Of a stretch of 64,000 bases of DNA, positions 1 to 13,100 are shown piece by piece. Under the pieces are notes generated by a model. The model was given only the letters and a program-made list of their open reading frames with translations. It was not told the origin of the DNA and did no database searches. The stretch is taken from the IMG/VR virus record IMGVR_UViG_3300048029_000212, positions 96,051 through 160,050 of that record; one strand, given 5' to 3'. Position 1 is the stretch's first letter. Each line of letters opens with the position of its first letter. The stretch comes from a virus. The translations under genes and the position numbers were made by a program.

Positions 1-3000
1 CTCAACTGCAATCTCTAACGAGGTTACACGTGCAACAACTGCAGAAGCTGATCTACAAGGTCAGATCACTGCAGAAGTATCTGCACGTACTGCTGGCGAC
101 ACTGCACTTCAGACTGCACTTACTGCAGAAGAAGCTGCTCGTATCGCTGCTGACAACGCACTAAACGTTCGACTAACCACAGAAGAAGGTAATGTAGACA
201 CTCTACAATCTGACCTTGCTGCTGAGATCGTTCGTGCAACTGCGGCTGAAGCGGTTAACGCTCAGGATATCGCAGACGAAGAAACTCGTGCAACAGCGGC
301 AGAAGCTGCAAACGCACAATCTATCCAAGACGAAATCTCTGCACGTGCAACTGCTGACACACAAGTCCGCACTGACATGACTGCATTGATCAACTCTGGT
401 GACGCTGCAACTCTAGTATCTGCAAAAGCACACGATGATCTATTGATCGGCGATGCGACTGTAGATGGTACTACAGGAAACACTGTAACTGACCGTATCG
501 CATCTGCAGAAGCTGCATCTAAGTCACACGCTGATTCAGGTGTTGCTGCAGAAGAAGCTGCACGTATTGCAGGCGACTCTGACCTACAAGCAGGTCTTGA
601 CGCTGAAATCGCTCGTGCGACTGCTGCGGAAGGCGTACTAACATCTGACCTAGCGGCAGAAGTTGTTCGTGCAACTGGTGTTGAATCTGGTCTACGTACT
701 GACGTTGACGCTGTTCAATCACAAGTTACAACAATCCTTGGTGCTTCACCAGAAACTCTAGATACACTAGAAGAGATCGTCTCTGCATTTGTAGATGCGG
801 ACTCAGACATCTCTGCACTAGTATCATCTAACACTACTGCTATTTCAACGGAAGCGTCTGTACGTGCTTCTGCAGACACTGCACTACAGAACGCGATTGA
901 CGCAGAAGCGGCGACTCGTGGTACTGCAGATGCTGGTCTACAGACACAGATTGATAACATCACTCTAGATTACATCGATCGCGACTCAGACGTACTATTC
1001 GCTGCAAAAGCATACACTGATCAAGAAGCAGATCTACATCAAGCGGCTGCAATTGCACACGCTGATGCACAAGACGCTGCCCTAATCGGTGACGCAACAG
1101 TAGACGGAACTGTCGGTAACACTGTTACTGCACGTATCCTAACTGCTAAGCAAGAAGCAAACGACTTCACTACTGCACAAGTTACTGCAGAAGCTGCAAC
1201 TCGTTCAGCTGCAGACGACGCACTTTCTCTACGCACTACTGCGCTAGAAGGTGAGATGGATGCAGTAGAAGCACTTGCTGATCAAAACGAAACTGATCTA
1301 CGTGCAGAAGAAGTTGCTCGTGCTGCTGGTGATGCGACTCTACAGTCTAACATCGACGCAGAAGCAGTTGCTCGTGCAAACGCAGACACTGCATTGCAGA
1401 ACAACATTGATGCAGAAGCCGTTACACGTGCTAGCGCAGACTCCGATCTAACAGCATCACTTGCAGCAGAAGTTGCTCGTGCTACTGGTATTGAAGGTGG
1501 TCTACGTTCAGACGTTAACACAAACACTGCTGCAATCGCACAGAACGCAGCTGATCTAACAATTGAAGTTACACGTGCACAGGCTGCAGAACAAGCCAAC
1601 GCTACTGCAATCGCAGACGAAACTACTCGCGCTACTGGCGTTGAAGGTGGTCTACGTACTGACGTTGACGCAGTAACTGGTCGTGTTGATGCGATTGTTG
1701 GTACTTCACCAGAAACTCTAGACACACTACAAGAAATCGTAGCTGCATTTGAAGACGCAGACTCAGACCTACAGAATGTTATTTCTGCAAACTCTGGTCG
1801 TCTAACAGTCAACGAAGCAGACATCGATGCTCTTGAACTACGTGCAACTGATCTAGAATCTCGTTCTACTTCACTAGAAGGTCGTGCGACTGCTCTAGAA
1901 ACAGAACAGGGTCTACAAGCAGGTCGTCTAACAGTTAACGAAGCAGACATCGACGCTCTAGAAGCGAAGATCGGTTCTGCAGAAGAAACTCTAGACACAA
2001 CTGCACAGACTCTAACTGGTGCAATCAACGAAGTACACGGCGAGACAGACGTTAACACTGCAGGTCTTGCAGCTGCTGTTGCTCGCGCAGACGCAGATTC
2101 AGATGCTCTTGTTTCTGAAATTGCAACACGTGTCCTAGAAGACTCTGCAATCCGTTCTGAGTTCGCTGCGGCAGATGTGGTAGTAACTAACGCATACATC
2201 GCGGCAGACGCTGTAGTCAAGTCAGAAGCGGCAACAGACGCTACTACTAAGGCTGACACTGCAGAAGCAAATGCTAAGACTTACGCAGACGGCATCGTTG
2301 CAAACGAAGCTACTCTACGTGAGAATGCGGATAACGTCCTAGACGGTAAGATCACTACAGAAACAAACGCACGTCAAGTTGCTGACAACGCTCTAGACTC
2401 ACGTCTAACAGTCGTTGAAGGTGAAATGACTGCAACACAAACAGCTGCTGGCGTTAATGCTGACGGCACTTATGCAACTCCATCCGGCACTAACTACATC
2501 AATCTATCTACATCTCTTGCAGATGCAGACCAGAAGTTGGACGCAGCGATCAAAGCAGTAGATACTGGTCGTTTATCAAAAGAGTCTTCACTTCAGGCAC
2601 AGATTGATGCAGAAGAAGCTGCACGTATTGCTGGCGATTCAGATCTAACTGCATCTCTAGCGGCAGAAGTTGCCCGTGCAACGGCTGCTGAAGTTGCAAA
2701 CGCAGGCGACATCGCAACTAACGCTGCAGCAATCGCTGCTGAATCAACTCGTGCACAGGGTGTTGAAACATCTCTACAGTCACAAGTTGACTTCATTAAG
2801 TCAAACACTGACTCTGCTGCACTAGACTCACTAACAGAAATCGTTGCTGCTTTCCAAGCTGCAGACGGTACTCTAACAGGTCTAGTATCACAGAACCAAA
2901 CAGACATCGCTGCTAACGCGACTGCAATTGCTACTGAAACTTCAACACGTGTTTCAGAAGACGCTGCGATCCGTGCAGAGTTTGCTGCTGCTGACGTAAT

Positions 3001-4027
3001 TCTACAAGCTGCAGTAGATACTAAGGTATCAAAGTCTGGCGACACAATGACTGGTGTTTTGAACATGGGTTCAAACAAGGTTGTTGCGGTTGCAAACGGT
3101 ACTGACGCAACAGACGCAGTCAACAAAGGTCAGATGGATGCAGGACTTGCTGCACAGCATATCTCTGTATTCTCAACTACTGATCTAAGTGAAGGCGATA
3201 ACGAATACTTTACTCCAGCACGTGCTCGTGCTTCAATCTCTGTCACAGACGTAGATGGTGAAGGCGACGTATCTTACAACAGTTCAACAGGTGTTCTATC
3301 AGTATCAACTGGTAAGGCATTCGTTGAGTTGGAAGACGTTACTGATTCATCTCTAGGTACTGCAAAGGCAGGATATGTTGCTCGCGTACGTACAGACGGT
3401 ACTGGTATCGAGCTTGTTGATCCAACTCAACTTCAGTTCAATGACGCACAACGTCAGACACTAAGCGGTGACGGTTCACAAACAGTATTTGCACTAGATT
3501 TCGCAACTACTAACCAGAACTCGTTCGTGTTTGTTGGTGGTGTTATTCAGGATCCAACAACTCACTACACAATTGATGGTCCTAATCAGACAATCACATT
3601 CACTTCTGCTATCCCAGTCGGTACACAGGCGGTTGTTATCGCTCAGTCTACTAACTCGGTTGGTGTCCTAGATCCTAAGTCTGTTGGTGCTGAAACACTA
3701 GCTGACGAAATCAAGGCATTCATTCAGGGTGAAGATGTTGCTGTAGGTACATCTGCTGTTGTCGTATCTTCGTTTGATTCAACTGTCCATCGTTCTGCTA
3801 AGTTCATCGTAACTGTAGATCTAGGCGGTCAACACGAAGTACGTGAGTGCATGGTAATCCACGACGGAACCAATGCATATATAACAGAGTACGGAATCGT
3901 TTATACAGGCGCAGGTCTGCTAGGTGATACCGACGTTCAAATGACAAATGGTTCAGTAGAACTAACATACACAGCTGTAAGTGCTGGTGCAACCGTTAAG
4001 GTCACTGCCACTCACGTTGACGTATAA
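1..4027 (+). CDS. Giant coiled-coil tail-fibre-like structural protein, 5' end outside window
   Basis: The frame is open from the left edge to the TAA at 4025-4027, so at least 1341 codons are present and the true start lies upstream. The protein is very rich in Ala, Asp, Glu and Thr, with heptad-like units (EExARxAxDxxLQxxID type) that predict long coiled coils. Three copies of a module built on SPETLDT or TDSAALDS, followed by EIVxAFxxADSD, occur near 719-840, 1685-1800 and 2790-2900. A fibre-shaft element (VLNMGSNKVVAVANGTDATD) lies near 3055-3115. The C-terminal ~200 residues are non-repetitive and beta-rich (from about 3430), resembling end domains of marine T4-like phage fibres. It probably forms part of the tail-fibre or whisker apparatus with the next gene. 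Placement in the particle is inferred from composition and position before gene 13. Confidence 0.75.
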   Translation, partial: STAISNEVTRATTAEADLQGQITAEVSARTAGDTALQTALTAEEAARIAADNALNVRLTTEEGNVDTLQSDLAAEIVRATAAEAVNAQDIADEETRATAAEAANAQSIQDEISARATADTQVRTDMTALINSGDAATLVSAKAHDDLLIGDATVDGTTGNTVTDRIASAEAASKSHADSGVAAEEAARIAGDSDLQAGLDAEIARATAAEGVLTSDLAAEVVRATGVESGLRTDVDAVQSQVTTILGASPETLDTLEEIVSAFVDADSDISALVSSNTTAISTEASVRASADTALQNAIDAEAATRGTADAGLQTQIDNITLDYIDRDSDVLFAAKAYTDQEADLHQAAAIAHADAQDAALIGDATVDGTVGNTVTARILTAKQEANDFTTAQVTAEAATRSAADDALSLRTTALEGEMDAVEALADQNETDLRAEEVARAAGDATLQSNIDAEAVARANADTALQNNIDAEAVTRASADSDLTASLAAEVARATGIEGGLRSDVNTNTAAIAQNAADLTIEVTRAQAAEQANATAIADETTRATGVEGGLRTDVDAVTGRVDAIVGTSPETLDTLQEIVAAFEDADSDLQNVISANSGRLTVNEADIDALELRATDLESRSTSLEGRATALETEQGLQAGRLTVNEADIDALEAKIGSAEETLDTTAQTLTGAINEVHGETDVNTAGLAAAVARADADSDALVSEIATRVLEDSAIRSEFAAADVVVTNAYIAADAVVKSEAATDATTKADTAEANAKTYADGIVANEATLRENADNVLDGKITTETNARQVADNALDSRLTVVEGEMTATQTAAGVNADGTYATPSGTNYINLSTSLADADQKLDAAIKAVDTGRLSKESSLQAQIDAEEAARIAGDSDLTASLAAEVARATAAEVANAGDIATNAAAIAAESTRAQGVETSLQSQVDFIKSNTDSAALDSLTEIVAAFQAADGTLTGLVSQNQTDIAANATAIATETSTRVSEDAAIRAEFAAADVILQAAVDTKVSKSGDTMTGVLNMGSNKVVAVANGTDATDAVNKGQMDAGLAAQHISVFSTTDLSEGDNEYFTPARARASISVTDVDGEGDVSYNSSTGVLSVSTGKAFVELEDVTDSSLGTAKAGYVARVRTDGTGIELVDPTQLQFNDAQRQTLSGDGSQTVFALDFATTNQNSFVFVGGVIQDPTTHYTIDGPNQTITFTSAIPVGTQAVVIAQSTNSVGVLDPKSVGAETLADEIKAFIQGEDVAVGTSAVVVSSFDSTVHRSAKFIVTVDLGGQHEVRECMVIHDGTNAYITEYGIVYTGAGLLGDTDVQMTNGSVELTYTAVSAGATVKVTATHVDV

Positions 4028-4055
4028 TATATTATAATTTCTAAATCATAACTTC

Positions 4056-4085
4056 GGGGGTGGAATCAGTCCACCCCCATTTCCC
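4056..4085 (+). terminator. Hairpin terminator after the first fibre gene
   Basis: A perfect 9-bp GC-rich stem (GGGGGTGGA at 4056-4064, TCCACCCCC at 4070-4078) with a 5-nt loop is followed by ATTTCCC. The T tract is poor, so termination may be partial and allow read-through into the next fibre gene. Confidence 0.6.
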
Positions 4086-4109
4086 ACATAGCCAAAAAAG
4101 GTATAAGCA

Positions 4110-7100
4110 ATGAATACTAACAAAAAGTTTAGGATTCAGAACGGCGTTGACGTAAAAGGTGAATTAACCGTCAATGATGTCGTTATAATCCGAGCTGATG
4201 GTACTATAGTTGCAGGGGCCATCGCAGACGCAGTCTCATCTCTAGTAGATGAAGGTGCACTCACTGGTTCAGGCAGTTCTATCGTCGACTCAGATTCACA
4301 AATTTTCATAGATGTAAACAGTAACACAGTTGCAATCGCATCTGAAACAGCAACACGTATTTCAGATATTGCATCCCTACAAACTCAGATTGACTCACTA
4401 GGAGTTAACTCCGACACTCAAGCAGCAGTAGATTCACTACAAACTCAAATTGACTCCATCTTAGGCGCTTCACCAGAAACACTTGATACTCTTGTCGAGA
4501 TCGTTTCCGCTTTTGAAGGTGCAGATAGTGACATTCAATCACTTCTAGCTGCAAACTCATCTCAACTAACAGCCAATTCAACACAGATAACTTCTGTTGC
4601 GAATGATCTTGCAGTTGAAACAACTCGCCGTATTGCCGGCGATAACGCACTGCAAAATAGTTTGAATGCTGAGATCGCACGTGCGATAACGGCAGACGAT
4701 CTAAACGCGGCCGCAATTACTGCTGAAGCAGTTGCACGTCAAGCAGACGTTGCAAGTTTGCAAGCATCACAGTTCACGTATAACGACAGTGACGGTTGGG
4801 CAGGAAACCTAATTCCATCATTGGATAACGAGTACACACTAGGTTCTCCAGATCGCGTATGGAAAGATCTATACATCGGTCCAGGCTCTCTGTACATTAA
4901 CGGTACTAAGATTCTAGAAGACAACAGCGGTACAATCACTATGTACGCAGACGCAGGTCAGAACCTGTCGTTCGGCGCAACAGGTGGTGGTAACATTGAT
5001 CTAAACGCTGGCGACGAAAGTGTCCAGTTGAAGTCAGATCTAGTAATGTCCGTTGGAGAAACAATTTCTACAGTCGGCGGCGAACCAACTAAGTTTGGTG
5101 GTGCTGTTGATATGGGAACACACAAAGTTACAAATGTCGGTGTTCCAGTAGATGCTTCAGACGCTGCAACAAAAGAATATGTTGACAGTTTAAATGCAGA
5201 CGGTACAATCACTGGCGATAAAGTCTTTGAAGATAATGTAACCATCGAAGGCAATTTGACCGTCGAGGGTACTACAACAACTCTAGACAGCCAGACCTTA
5301 AAAGTAGCTGACAACATCATCGATCTAAACAGCAATGTTTCTACAGGTGCTCCGGTACTTAACGCAGGTATTCGTATCATGCGTGGTGACGAACCTGCAG
5401 TTCAACTACGTTGGAACGAACTAGACGATCGTTGGGAAGTATACGACGGCGTTACAGCAACTCCAATCGCAGTAACAAGCACAGACGCTATTGCTGAAGG
5501 TGACAATAAGTTATTCTTCACAGTCGTACGCGCACGTGAGGCAGTATCTCAGGATATCGCTGATGCAGTCGCTGCGGAAGCAACGGCACGTGGTGCTGCA
5601 ATTGATGCAGAAATTGCTCGTGCAACATCTGCAGAACAAGCAAACGCTGCGGCAATAGAAACAGAAAAGACTGCTCGTGAAGACGCAGTAACTGCAGAAG
5701 CGGCCGCTCGTGTTGCTGGCGATGCAACAGTACAAGCTGCAGTAGACGCAGAACAAGCAGCACGTATTGCTGCTGACCTATCAGAAGCACAAACACGTGC
5801 AGCTGCGGTCTCTGATCTACAATCACAGTTGAATACTGTAACTGGTAGCGATTTATCAAGCATTCAATCACAACTAGACGCAATCGTTGGAACATCTCCA
5901 GAAACACTAGACACAATTCAAGAAGTTGTGGCGGCGTTTGAAGGTGCAGATAGTGACCTTACAGGTCTAATCACAGGCAACTCTTCTACTATTGCGGCAG
6001 TAAATGCATCATTGACTCAAGAAGTCTCTGAACGTACATTCGCTGTTCAAGCAGAAGCAACTGCACGTGAAAACGCAGACGATGCATTACAGTCATCTAT
6101 TGATGCAGAAGAAGCATCGCGTATCTCTGGCGATTCAGATCTAACCGCATCACTAGCAGCAGAAGTTTCAGCTCGTGAAGCGGCAGATACCGCAGAGTCA
6201 AGTGCTCGTGTTGGTGCAATTTCCGCAGAAGCAACCGCTCGTGTTGCAGGTGATGCAACAGTACAGGCAGCAGTAGACGCAGAAACGGCTCGTGCAACAG
6301 CGGCTGAACAAGCAAACGCTACAGCAATCTCTGCAGAAGAGACCCGCGCTTTAGCGGCAGAAGCCTTGTTGCAAAACAAGATTGACCAAGTTGAGGCGGG
6401 TGGACAAGCTCACCCATTGTTCTCTACTATGGGAGATCTACCAGACGCATCTGCAAATCACGGTATGTTTGCACACGTCCACGCAGAAGGTGCGGCATAC
6501 TTTGCACACGGTGGTCAGTGGGTAGAACTAGCGAAGTCTTCGGATCTAGCAAACTTAGATCTATCAAGCATCCAGTCACAGATTGATGCGATCTTGGGTT
6601 CATCTCCAGAAAATTTGGATACACTACAAGAGATCGTAGCTGCATTCCAAAGTGCTGATGGTGATCTACAGACATTGATGACTGCAAACTCATCCGCGAT
6701 TGGTGATGTTAGTTCTCTAGACACATCTGCCTCAACACTAGTTGATGCGATTAATGAACTACACACTGAGTTATCAGATACAGCTGGTGCAGATGCAGCA
6801 CTTCAACAAGAAGTAGACGCACGTATTGCAGCCGACACTTCAGAAGCAACTTCTCGTATCGCTGGTGACGCTGATCTTGCGGCGGACATATTAGACGAGA
6901 AGACTCAACGCATCGCACAGGCGTCTATCGAGACGACTGCACGTATGTCTTCTGACAGCGCTCTACAAGCACAGATAGATGCAGAAGAATCTGCACGTCT
7001 AGCTGGTGACGCTTCCTTACAGACATTTATTAACACACAGTCGCAAAACCTTACAGACGAAACAACTTCACGTATTGGTGCTGATGGAATTCTACAGAAC

Positions 7101-10100
7101 CAAATTGACGATATTGTTGCAGATAACGCAGCTCGAACTGCAAGTGGCGCAACTGTCGCCGAACTCAATGCTGTAGAAGATGCATTGGACGCAGAAGTTG
7201 TTCGTGCTCAGTTGGCAGAACAGGCTAACGCAAGTGCAGTCGTCACAGGTGACGCAGCACTACAAGCACAACTAGATGCAATTATCGGTACGTCCCCAGA
7301 GACATTAGATACTCTACAAGAAATTGTATCTGCATATGAAAGTGCTGATAACAGTCTACAGAATCTAATCAACACAAACACTGGTACACTAGCTGCACTA
7401 CAGACAACAATTGGTGCTGAAAACGTTCCTCTAATTACTCCAGACATCGGTGAGACAATCACCTATGAAGTAGAGTATGCGGGTCGTCAGTTCTATGCGG
7501 TTGCTGATAGTTATAACGTCTATGTGTATGATAGCGCAAGATCAAATCCAAGGGTTCCTGTTGCAACAATCTATAATGGTGGTAACAGTGTTCACATAAT
7601 GGATATGAACAGTGAAGCAGTATTTGTTCGATGGAATTCTAACGCACACATAGTTTACAGATATGAATTATCAGACCTAGTTTTAGGTATAACTTCATCT
7701 TCTAAAAATTACAGACCAGCTGAAGCTGGCGGACAAAGCGTCTCAGCCTTTGCCGTTTCTGAAGATTACATTTATGTGCACGAAACTAGTGGAACAGACC
7801 AAATCTGGAGACAACCGCTATCAGAAGGCGGAACTACAGGTGCTGTCTCAACATATACTATTAACGGACTTAATACGTATAAAATGCGAGTTTTCGGTGA
7901 TAAGTTATATGCGCTTAGAACTTCTGGTACTGATACTCTTTGGGTCTGGGATATTGACGCAACCGATGGTTCTTTGAGTAATGCACATCAATTAACTTCT
8001 AGTGATTTGAACTCAGATACTATTGCTTGGGGGTCAGGCGAACTTACTGGCGCATTCGAAGCTTCATCTACTCTTATTGCTGTAGGTGCTCCGAACGATG
8101 ATACGCAAGGAATCAATCATGGTTCTGTTTATTTGTTTAATCCGGATAACCTAAATGAACCACACACTAAGTTATATGCGCCACCCGAATACGCATCTTC
8201 CAATCTTCAATTTGGACATTCTATCGCTTTAACAGATACTCGATTGATTGTTGGTGCTTTAGATGCTAGCAGTATGAGCACAACTCCAAGTTCTAATGGA
8301 CTTATGTTCATTTACGACTCTACAAATTTGATTTTACCACCTTTAGTTGTAGAATCGCCTGATGAAGGTGTTAGTAACTTTGCACGATCCATACACGAAG
8401 AAAGCAACCGGTTGTTGGTAAGAAGTGCTTCAGAAACTGGCATTTATGTCTATGATCTAACAAATATGGATCAAGATCCTATTAATTTGATAGAACCTAC
8501 CAACAGTACTGCGGGCGGCACATTCGGTAATCGTATGGCAATCTCGCCAGCGGCAACTGTTACGCAGTCAATCACTGACACAATCATTCCAGCTGCTGGT
8601 CTAGGTAACTCGATCAACTACTTGGAATCTAAGCGTCAGGAACTACGTGCAGATCTAGAAGCAAACTTGGCAGCAATTCAGTCAAATGATGCAGATATCG
8701 CTGCAGTAGCAGCAGACGTTGCAACTAACACTGCAAACATTGCAACTAATGCAGCTGCAATCGTTGCGGTAGATGCAGATCGTACTGCATTCGAAGCATC
8801 TGTAAACGCGGAGCGTCAAACACACCGTGATGCAGTTCAAGCTGATATTGATCAGGTGAATGCTGATCGTACTGCGTTTGAGAATACAGTAAACGCTTCT
8901 CAAGCAGAGTTTATCTTAGATCACGATTCTGATTATACCTCGTTCACATCAAGTGTAGAAAGTGCATTTGCGACAACGAATGAACTTCAAGAAGAAATTC
9001 GTACTCGCATGGGCGTGGGTCACGTTGCTTTACCACAAGACACAACCTCTATCACTTATGATAGGCAGATCCCAGATCAGTACTATGTTGTGCGTCGTGG
9101 CGATGATGAGACTTATGTTTACACTTCAGCCAATTGGTCATCAACTGGTCAAAACGTTGGTGTAAGTACAAGAATTCAGTTCCCAGACGAATATACGTCG
9201 AATAATGCAACAGATCAGATGGTCGTAACTCGCGATTATGCAATATTCCTTGTGGATAAGGCAAATGTCTCGGGCGAACATTCGTTCTTAGTATATGATT
9301 TAGAAACAATCAATGTCTCATCAACACCAATTGCAGTCGTAGATTGTGAAGGATTTGATAGAAACTTAGAGTATGATGGTGGAACCAAACTAATGGTCAC
9401 CAAGTATCAAGATCACTCGGACGATAGTTTAGGCGGCGTAAGGGTTTATGATATTCCATCATTAGCCTCAGGCAGTGCAATCTATGTCGAATCTATGGTC
9501 GACGATCTACCTTCTTCACTTAATATACCAGGCCCTGATGTAACTGATGGGGATCTTTGGTATGGTAATCATGCAGCTTGGAACAGTACGCACATATTCG
9601 TTGCTCTAGGAGGACAAAGAAAGGTTGTTGTTTACAATAAGTCTGATCTGTCTTTCGTAACTACATTGTCGGATACCGTAACCAATGGCAGCGATTTTGG
9701 TCGTGTATCTGTTCGTGCAAGTGATACGATGGTGGCAGTCACTTCTCGTAATGGTCAATATAATTGGTCTGATGGTACAGGTAAAGTTGCTGTCTTTGAT
9801 GCAACTGACTTATCCATACCACCTGTTATCATAACTGATAACAATATGGTTCGACATTACAGTTCGTCAGATCGTCCAGATAACCATTATTACTATGCAT
9901 TTAATTCTCAAGATCAAATAGCAGTTCATGACGATTATCTTTTCTTAGGTAATACTGGGCATTTCTACTACGGTAACAACGGCAGAGTATACGTAATCCC
10001 TAAAGCTATTGCCTTACAAGGCGATTCGGCTATGCCAAGCAACGGTACCAATTCTGCTGGTCTATTAAGTTGGAAAGATACAACTTGGGGGCACTCAGAT

Positions 10101-13100
10101 AATGGCAGTGATGCCAGATATGCTCATGAGATTTCTGTTCATGGAGATTTGTTCGTCGTAAATGCTCATGACTACAGACAACATTCGTTTAATCGTACTA
10201 ATTTGACGATGATCCATGATATTAATGATCTATCTCTTGCTCCGGTAAAAATTGAAGAAATTGATGATGGAACAACTTCGTATGCATCTACTGTTATTTC
10301 TCCTCGTGCAACAATCACAGAATCTTACACTGAAACATTCAATCCGAATGACAGTCTAACGTCTGCGGTTAACTACTTAAATGCTAAGAAAGAAGAACTT
10401 CTTACTGCGGTAGGTGCACTAACGGGATCGGCCTCATTCGTTGAAGACGTACAAGCAATCGAAGACAATATTGACTTCAAACTTGCTGCACAAGATCAAC
10501 GTTTCGATTCTGATAAAGCAGAACAGGTTGCGATTTATGCACAGGCTAACTTAGATCAGTCTGCGGTATATGCTGCTGCAAACGCAGAGCAAGCGTCAAT
10601 TTATGACAGTGCAAACGCGGCACACGTAGCATACTTCGAACAGTATACTGACGGAGAAACTGCTGCACGTGAAGCTGCAGACACAACTTTGCAGACAAAC
10701 ATTGATACTGAAGAATCAGCACGTATTGCTGGTGATTCAAATCTACAATCTCAGATCGATGCTATCCTAGGGGCAAGTCCAGATCACCTAGACACTATGG
10801 TAGAAATTGTATCAGCATTTGAAAATGCCGATTCAGATATATCTAATCTACTTTCAACAAACGCAACAAACAACGCTGTTAACGCGACTGCTATTTCTGC
10901 ACTAGAATCTAGTGTTGAGGCAATTGCTTCTGCGACAGAAGTTGATTTAGATGCGAAAGTTCCTTTTGTCTTCGTTAAGAAGCCAGAAGCAAACACAGTA
11001 CTTGCTTACAACGGTAATAACCTAAACCTATCACCTATCGAACTAACTCCAAACCGTGAGTCTGGTGAGACAGTAGATGCGGATATGGGTTATGGTGTTG
11101 ACGTTGCGGTATCATCAACTAAGGTTGTTGTTGCAGCATCAAACGGCGAGTTCTTTGTGTATGACGCATCGGATTTGTTCTCTGCTCCGACTATCATCAA
11201 CAGTGGCGTAACTTCTGGAGACTTCGGTTCTTCAATTGTTATGACTGACGACGTTATTGCTATCAGTAGTGTTTCGGACAGTTCATACGGAACTGTGAAA
11301 CTATACGACGCAAGTTCTTACGCTCTATTAAGCACAATAGAACCTTCTGTAGGTTCTGCGGGTATGGGCTATGGACACTCTATGGCAATCAGAGGAACTA
11401 CTTTGGTAGTCTCTTCACCTAAGCAACAAATGACTATGGAATCGGTAGTTTCTGTTGGTTTCCTTTATGTCTATGACATCACCAATCCAGCATCTTCATC
11501 TTTAGTTGCGACTCTAAGAGGTCCAAACTCAGATGTGGGTATTATCGGTGGTTCAGTAACTATGAACGATCGTTGGATTGCAACATCATTGACTGATAAG
11601 GCTGTTGTTTGGGATAGATTGAACCTGTCAGAATCTCCAAAAGTATTCAGTACTGGTGGTCTAGAATCTGGTCTAACCCAAGGTGGTCTATGGGGAGCGA
11701 AGAGAAGCGGACAAGGAGGATGGTCAAGCGGTATTGACATGCCGTTGTCAAACGCTAGCCTATACACCAATCAGATTAACCTAGGTGATGAAGGTGACTA
11801 CTATAGTTACCAGTTTGTTGGTTACTTTAAAGCTCCAGAAACAGCAAACTTTACTTTCAGAATAAATTCTGATAACCAAGGGTTGATGTGGATCGGTGAA
11901 AATGCATTAATGAACACTTCAAATAGAGGTACTGCCGAAGCAATCATATATCAGACTAACGTTGGTACAGATACTGCAACAGTCTCAATGGTTGAAGGTG
12001 AAATGTATCCTATCTTGTTGTCTTTCACCGAAAACGTTGCTGGCGCTTGGTTCCAGTTTACATGGCAGGGTGGTGCACAGACAAGTTACACTTATGATCT
12101 GACACAGCACTTCTACTACTATGCTGACGAAGCAAACTTCTCACCAGCACACATTCCTGTCAACTCTATTGAACCAATCATCTTAGAAGATAACAAGATG
12201 TACATCGGTTCATACAATGGCGTTAGCATCTGGAATGATATCTCAACAGTTAATACAACAGATTACACTGATTGGAAACAAGCTGTTGCTGCTGACTCGC
12301 AAGTTGTTGCTCCTAACAACGAAGATCAGTTTGGTGTCGCGATTGGTTTGATGTCCGGATTCCTATTCGTAGGTTCTAACTCACAGTCAATCTCTGTATT
12401 TGAGGTTGCAAACCTAGACAACCCACCAAACGTTAAGTTGATCGATTCTGTTTCACGTAATCTTGAATCAGTACCTGCTGAACTTGCTCCGCCTGTTGCG
12501 GAAGGTCTACTGACTAATGCAGATTCAACGATCGGTGCGATTAACGAAGTTCACAACGAACTAGACGCTGAAGTAGTACGTGCACTTGGTATCGAAGCTG
12601 GTCTACGTACCGATGTCGATGCAAACGCTGCAACTATCAATACTAACATTGTAGATATTGCAAATGAGACTTCGGCTCGTGTTGCTGGTGACTCAGTTCT
12701 ACAAGCACAGATTGATAACATTGTCGGAACGTCTCCAGAAACTCTGGATACAATCCAAGAAGTTGTTTCTGCATTCCAGAATGCTGACAACGACATTCAG
12801 ACATTAATCTCAAACAACTCTACACATCTATTAAGTCTAGAGAATGAGATTAGTGGTGGTGCAGGACTAACAAACCTACCTAATGTGATGACAGAAATTT
12901 CACGTACGGTCTATCAAGATCAGTATATGATTGTTTCTGGTAACAAAAATAGTGGTTCAGTCTACGTCTTTGATGCAAACAATCCAACTGAACAGCCAGT
13001 TAAGTTAACGCACCCAGACGGAATTACAGGTGGTTACTTTGGTCACGCAGCAGCTGTTGTTCGCGAATATCTGGTTATCAGTGACCCATACGATGACACT

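Noticed and set aside
1282-2259. A 325-residue minus-strand open frame under the first fibre gene
   Set aside because: It mirrors the biased Ala/Glu codons of the + strand repeats, is low in complexity and lacks a ribosome site.
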